In this document: positions 19,598 through 21,321 of the stretch, in pieces
Layout of the letters: each line of letters begins with the position of its first letter
Numbering within the stretch: the stretch's first letter is position 1
From: an uncultured Steroidobacter sp.
Lineage (GTDB): Bacteria; Pseudomonadota; Gammaproteobacteria; Steroidobacterales; Steroidobacteraceae
Direction: 5' to 3'
NCBI RefSeq assembly: GCF_937958065.1
Contig: NZ_CALFXI010000028.1
Span: 1 to 21,321, forward strand
DNA length: 21,321 nucleotides
Position numbers and translations under genes: made by a program
Notes under the pieces: model-generated
What the model saw: the letters and a program-made list of their open reading frames with translations, nothing else
Database searches by the model: none
What the model was told of the DNA's origin: nothing

Positions 19598-19717
19598 GGC
19601 CTGGGGCGTGCTGGCTGCGAACAGCGCAACCAGCCCGGCAAGTTTCGGCAGCAGAGCGGCGCCCGACAAAAGGTCGGCGCGCGCTCGTGACAAGCGCGTG
19701 AGTGCGGCGGTGAGCAT
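16931..19717 (-). CDS. N-terminal part of the giant exported DUF11/SdrD B-like surface protein (ends at in-frame TGA)
   Basis: This is 928 residues as read to the TGA; the uninterrupted frame would be 3042 codons. Residues 1-40 look like a somewhat long signal peptide: an Arg-rich start, the hydrophobic core LAGLVALFAAS, and cleavage near PQA before Ser41. The mature part is six complete DUF11-type domains plus most of a seventh, rich in Thr, Ser, Ala and Asn, each with a Cys pair. It ends abruptly mid-domain, without an anchor, sorting signal or barrel, so it would be released rather than displayed if translation stops here. The ATG at 19717 is chosen for the AAGGA site just upstream and the signal peptide. 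The gene heads an operon with the OmpA-barrel gene. Likely role: adhesin or surface stalk; no enzymatic motif is visible. Confidence 0.85.
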   Translation of the reverse strand: MLTAALTRLSRARADLLSGAALLPKLAGLVALFAASTPQASPLIEVLTLQDSADPIAATSQLTYSIQVSNVNTLTAASDVRLSVALPSGVSFISTSNTDCTHSSGTVSCMFGTMEPEQDILIDILTRVTAPGGSTLNASATATSTSPGESPSTIEQQTTVVAGADLDLTMAAGPSPVPAGGLVTYTLTTRNLGPDAAPGLQIVDTLPPNVTFDSFSGSGWSCSASSSTVTCNRSGSLASGANDVLSIVARVQSSISGTITNSATVSAAIGDGLPNNNTTTAPVNVIAGADLSITKLASPTPMIADAAATFTLQPRNAGPDAATNVSVTDALPVGFTGIAASGPGWSCSADQASRTVTCTRATLPAGASDNITITATAPDNAIVPTTGLAASNTANISAAIADPDTSNNSDTVNFTIQRDGADLSITMRKGPNPVASGAPLTTVMQVMNHGPRALTGSDTITISNTLPAGEDYSGPSSFSNNGWNCTFAAPTFTCSRSGPLAVGATLPDLTLVTTATMPTSLTSQACVSSTGSQSDPNNGNDCVTANSSSTEAHADLRIVKSQNISTVTTSHNAITYTLTIGNDGPQDSTNVIVRDIIPMRTGLAGATGINAFAGPGSKGSTGSCSVASEVVTCTYPTLLYESAGTGAPETPETATITITVTRPMADGAFTNTATIDSTSVGDPDRADNTSSVNTTVDPIADVEVQTKTVTPAAVEAGVDATYVITFRNRGPSTAHNVTLTDQFNPLGGDAGYEVRSITPSKGTCSSHDNVNHRITCNIGTLAATEVQTLEVVIRPLWMASPPPGRNLPNTATIATTTTDSDPSNDAQSATLTITGAQVDLLSNISDVSSVTGVPPDPLGYDGTAPTSNLITYRVSITNLGPSEATSARFVNTYTPPTGRQVTFLCDSADQYSCSGTPMCSNVSAGTVV

Positions 19718-19720
19718 GGG

Positions 19721-19725
19721 TCCTT
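19721..19725 (-). promoter_or_regulatory. Ribosome binding site of the giant surface-protein gene
   Basis: AAGGA on the minus strand lies 3 nt before the ATG at 19717, slightly close but acceptable. It supports this start and the signal peptide that follows. Confidence 0.5.
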
Positions 19726-19739
19726 GTGTGAGTCGTGCG

Positions 19740-19769
19740 TTGACGCTTCGTGTAGGCCGAAGCTGTCAA
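19740..19769 (-). promoter_or_regulatory. Imperfect inverted repeat in the leader of the giant surface-protein gene
   Basis: On the minus strand TTGACAGCTTCG and CGAAGCGTCAA pair over 11 bp with one bulged A, around a 7-nt loop. It lies 22-52 nt upstream of the ATG. It could be an operator or an mRNA leader hairpin. Its first six bases spell a perfect -35 hexamer (TTGACA), but no -10-like string lies 16-19 nt further on. A TATATA string at 19795-19800 upstream is a possible -10, which would place the hairpin in the transcript. Confidence 0.45.
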
Positions 19770-19903
19770 TACGCGTTAATGGCGGGAGCAACGATATATA
19801 GACGTACTCGTTGCGAACCGCGACGACCGTCACGCTCGCTCGGGGGATGGATTCAGAGTGGAGCCGATTCTCGACGCAGCGGCGCAATCGGCCGCAGATC
19901 GAT

Positions 19904-21321
19904 TCAATTTGAATGTGATGCCGCTGCCTGGTCGTGCGACGGAAGCACGCGAGCGCGCGCAAGCCACGGCTCGATGGCGGCGTGCAGGCTCGCGCGATTG
20001 AAGGGCTTGCCCAGATAGCCGTCCATGCCGGCATCGAGGCAGGCCTGGCGCACGCTGCTGGTGGCATCGGCGGTGAGCGCGATGATCGGAACACGGCTGT
20101 CCGGGCCTTCACGCCGGCGCCATTCGGCGGCCGCGGTGAAGCCATCCATCACGGGCATCTGGCAATCCAGCAGCACGACATCGTAAGAATTCGCGCCGAG
20201 CTTCTCGAGCGCCTCCTGGCCATTGGCGGCGCCGTCCACCTCCAGCCCGATCGCCTTGAGCATGCCTTCGGCGACTTCCCTGTTCAGTGCCTGATCTTCG
20301 ACGACCAGCACGCGCCCGTGCAGCGGAGCCAGCTGCCGGGTCTGTGACTCGAGCGTGGCGCGTTGCTTCGCCGCGCCGATGGTTCCTGTCAATGCTTCGT
20401 GCAGCTGGCCGATACGCAACGGTTTGGTGAGCTGCGCGTCCACGTGCTGCTCGTCGAGGATCTGCTTTGCCACACTCGCGAAGCTGGTCAGGAGGATCAC
20501 GCGCGGTTTCGTCGCCTGCCCGCCGAGCAGGGCTGCGAGCTGTTGCGCAGCCGATTCATCCAGTGCGGAGTCATCGATGAGGAAACAGTTGTATGCCCGC
20601 GAGCGCAGCTCCTCCAACGCTTGCGTCGCGTGTGCCACACCGACCGGATTTGCGCCCCATTGCCACAGAGCGTTGATCGCAAGAGTGCGCGCAGCGGCGT
20701 TGTCATCGAGCACCAGCACGTGGAGCCCGTCGAGCCGCGCCAGGGCGGTCGGCGCTTGCGCATTGGCGGCGGCGAACGGCAGCAGCAGGTCGAAGTAGAA
20801 GGTCGAGCCCGCGCCCGGAGCACTCACCAGGTTGAGCTTTCCGCCCATCAGCTCGACCAGCTGACGTGCGATCGCGAGGCCGAGGCCCGTTCCGCCAAAA
20901 CGGCGCGTGGTCGAGGCGTCGGCCTGAGAGAATTCCTCGAAGATCCGCGACTGATTCCCGGGCTCGATGCCGATGCCGGTATCGATGACCTCGATACGAA
21001 TGCGGATCGCATCGGTCTCGATGCAGAGCGGAGCGGCGCGCAACGTGACCTCGCCGCGATCGGTGAACTTGACCGCATTGCCGCCGAGATTGACCAACAC
21101 TTGGCGCAGCCGAACGACGTCCGCGCGGACCAGCGGCATCGGTATCGGTGGGCAATCGCAGATCAACTCTATGCCTTTCGGCGCGGCGCGCGCGGCCAGC
21201 ATTTCGGCGGTCTGCTCGAGTATTTCCGCCACATCGCAGTCGATGGGCGAGAGCTGCAGCCGGCCTGCTTCGATCTTCGAGAAATCGAGCACGTCATCCA
21301 CGATCGCGAGCAGCGACTCGG
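19904..21321 (-). CDS. Hybrid sensor histidine kinase with two receiver domains (C-terminal part, start outside window)
   Basis: 471 residues are visible, and the frame is open through the right edge. It begins in the tail of the HisKA helix (DDVLDFSKIEAG), so the phosphoacceptor His lies just outside the window. The HATPase domain follows, with N-box NLGGNAVKFTD, G1 DTGIGI, F-box IFEEFSQAD and G2 GGTGLGLAIA. The first receiver is degenerate in appearance (VLDDN, FLIDDSALD, LTKPL) but keeps a plausible acceptor Asp and the Lys. The second is canonical: VLVVEDQ, the acceptor Asp in LLDCQMPVMDG, IIALTADA and YLGKPF. No HPt domain follows, so a separate phosphotransfer protein is expected. The arrangement resembles BarA/GacS/TorS-type kinases. 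Its sensor region is unseen. It is transcribed toward the giant surface-protein gene, 186 bp away. Confidence 0.92.
   Translation of the reverse strand, partial: ESLLAIVDDVLDFSKIEAGRLQLSPIDCDVAEILEQTAEMLAARAAPKGIELICDCPPIPMPLVRADVVRLRQVLVNLGGNAVKFTDRGEVTLRAAPLCIETDAIRIRIEVIDTGIGIEPGNQSRIFEEFSQADASTTRRFGGTGLGLAIARQLVELMGGKLNLVSAPGAGSTFYFDLLLPFAAANAQAPTALARLDGLHVLVLDDNAAARTLAINALWQWGANPVGVAHATQALEELRSRAYNCFLIDDSALDESAAQQLAALLGGQATKPRVILLTSFASVAKQILDEQHVDAQLTKPLRIGQLHEALTGTIGAAKQRATLESQTRQLAPLHGRVLVVEDQALNREVAEGMLKAIGLEVDGAANGQEALEKLGANSYDVVLLDCQMPVMDGFTAAAEWRRREGPDSRVPIIALTADATSSVRQACLDAGMDGYLGKPFNRASLHAAIEPWLARARVLPSHDQAAASHSN

Noticed and set aside
19764..19769. TTGACA as a -35 box of the giant gene
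   Set aside because: No -10-like hexamer lies 16-19 nt downstream, and the string is part of a larger inverted repeat.
19863..19892. Inverted repeat GCCGATT/AATCGGC as terminator of the hybrid kinase gene
   Set aside because: The 7-bp stem with a 16-nt loop has no U-tract; this is too weak to annotate as a terminator.
19902..19914. ATTCAATTTGAAT palindrome over the hybrid kinase stop codon
   Set aside because: It is short and AT-only in composition, overlaps the coding end, and has no supporting context.

Overview
The window is GC-rich, densely coding DNA from a Gram-negative bacterium, most likely a Pseudomonadota. The evidence is outer-membrane proteins with OmpA domains, an HWE-family histidine kinase, Sec-exported hemicellulases and strong G/C third-position bias. 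A soil or plant-polymer degrader such as a Steroidobacteraceae, Xanthomonadales or sphingomonad relative would fit, but no rRNA or marker gene settles the lineage. I see no tRNA, rRNA, CRISPR array, transposase or insertion sequence.

Layout: 1-3471 (plus strand) is a hemicellulose operon. It holds the 3' part of a GH3 glycosidase with an inserted PA14 domain, then, 48 bp later, a complete exported GH51 alpha-L-arabinofuranosidase. Everything else is on the minus strand. 3479-6035 is a two-gene signalling unit: a four-PAS HWE histidine kinase whose stop overlaps the start of a single-domain response regulator by 8 bp. 6036-6380 is a gene-free stretch with the kinase leader and a perfect short inverted repeat. 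6381-19717 is a large surface-protein operon. At the right edge, 19904-21321 is the C-terminal part of a BarA/GacS-like hybrid kinase with two receiver domains; it runs off the window.

The most notable locus is 6381-19717. Its first gene encodes a giant exported, surface-type protein: a signal peptide, eight DUF11-type domains each with a cysteine pair, about thirteen SdrD B-like repeats with calcium-loop motifs, then a conserved C-terminal region. A single in-frame TGA at 16931-16933 splits this 9129-bp frame inside the seventh DUF11 domain; the reading frame is identical on both sides. The second gene overlaps the first by 4 bp (ATGA) and encodes a 1403-residue outer-membrane protein with a periplasmic OmpA-type peptidoglycan-binding domain and a predicted large beta-barrel ending in Phe. 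The pair looks like a stalk plus its anchor or export partner.

Within the SdrD B-like array, repeats 3-12 alternate strictly between a short form (288-303 bp) and a long form (336-351 bp), giving a 624-654-bp dimer period. The repeats contain one lysine and no cysteine, which argues against isopeptide-stabilised Gram-positive-type B domains. Two sensory systems flank the surface operon. Their control of it is only a positional inference.
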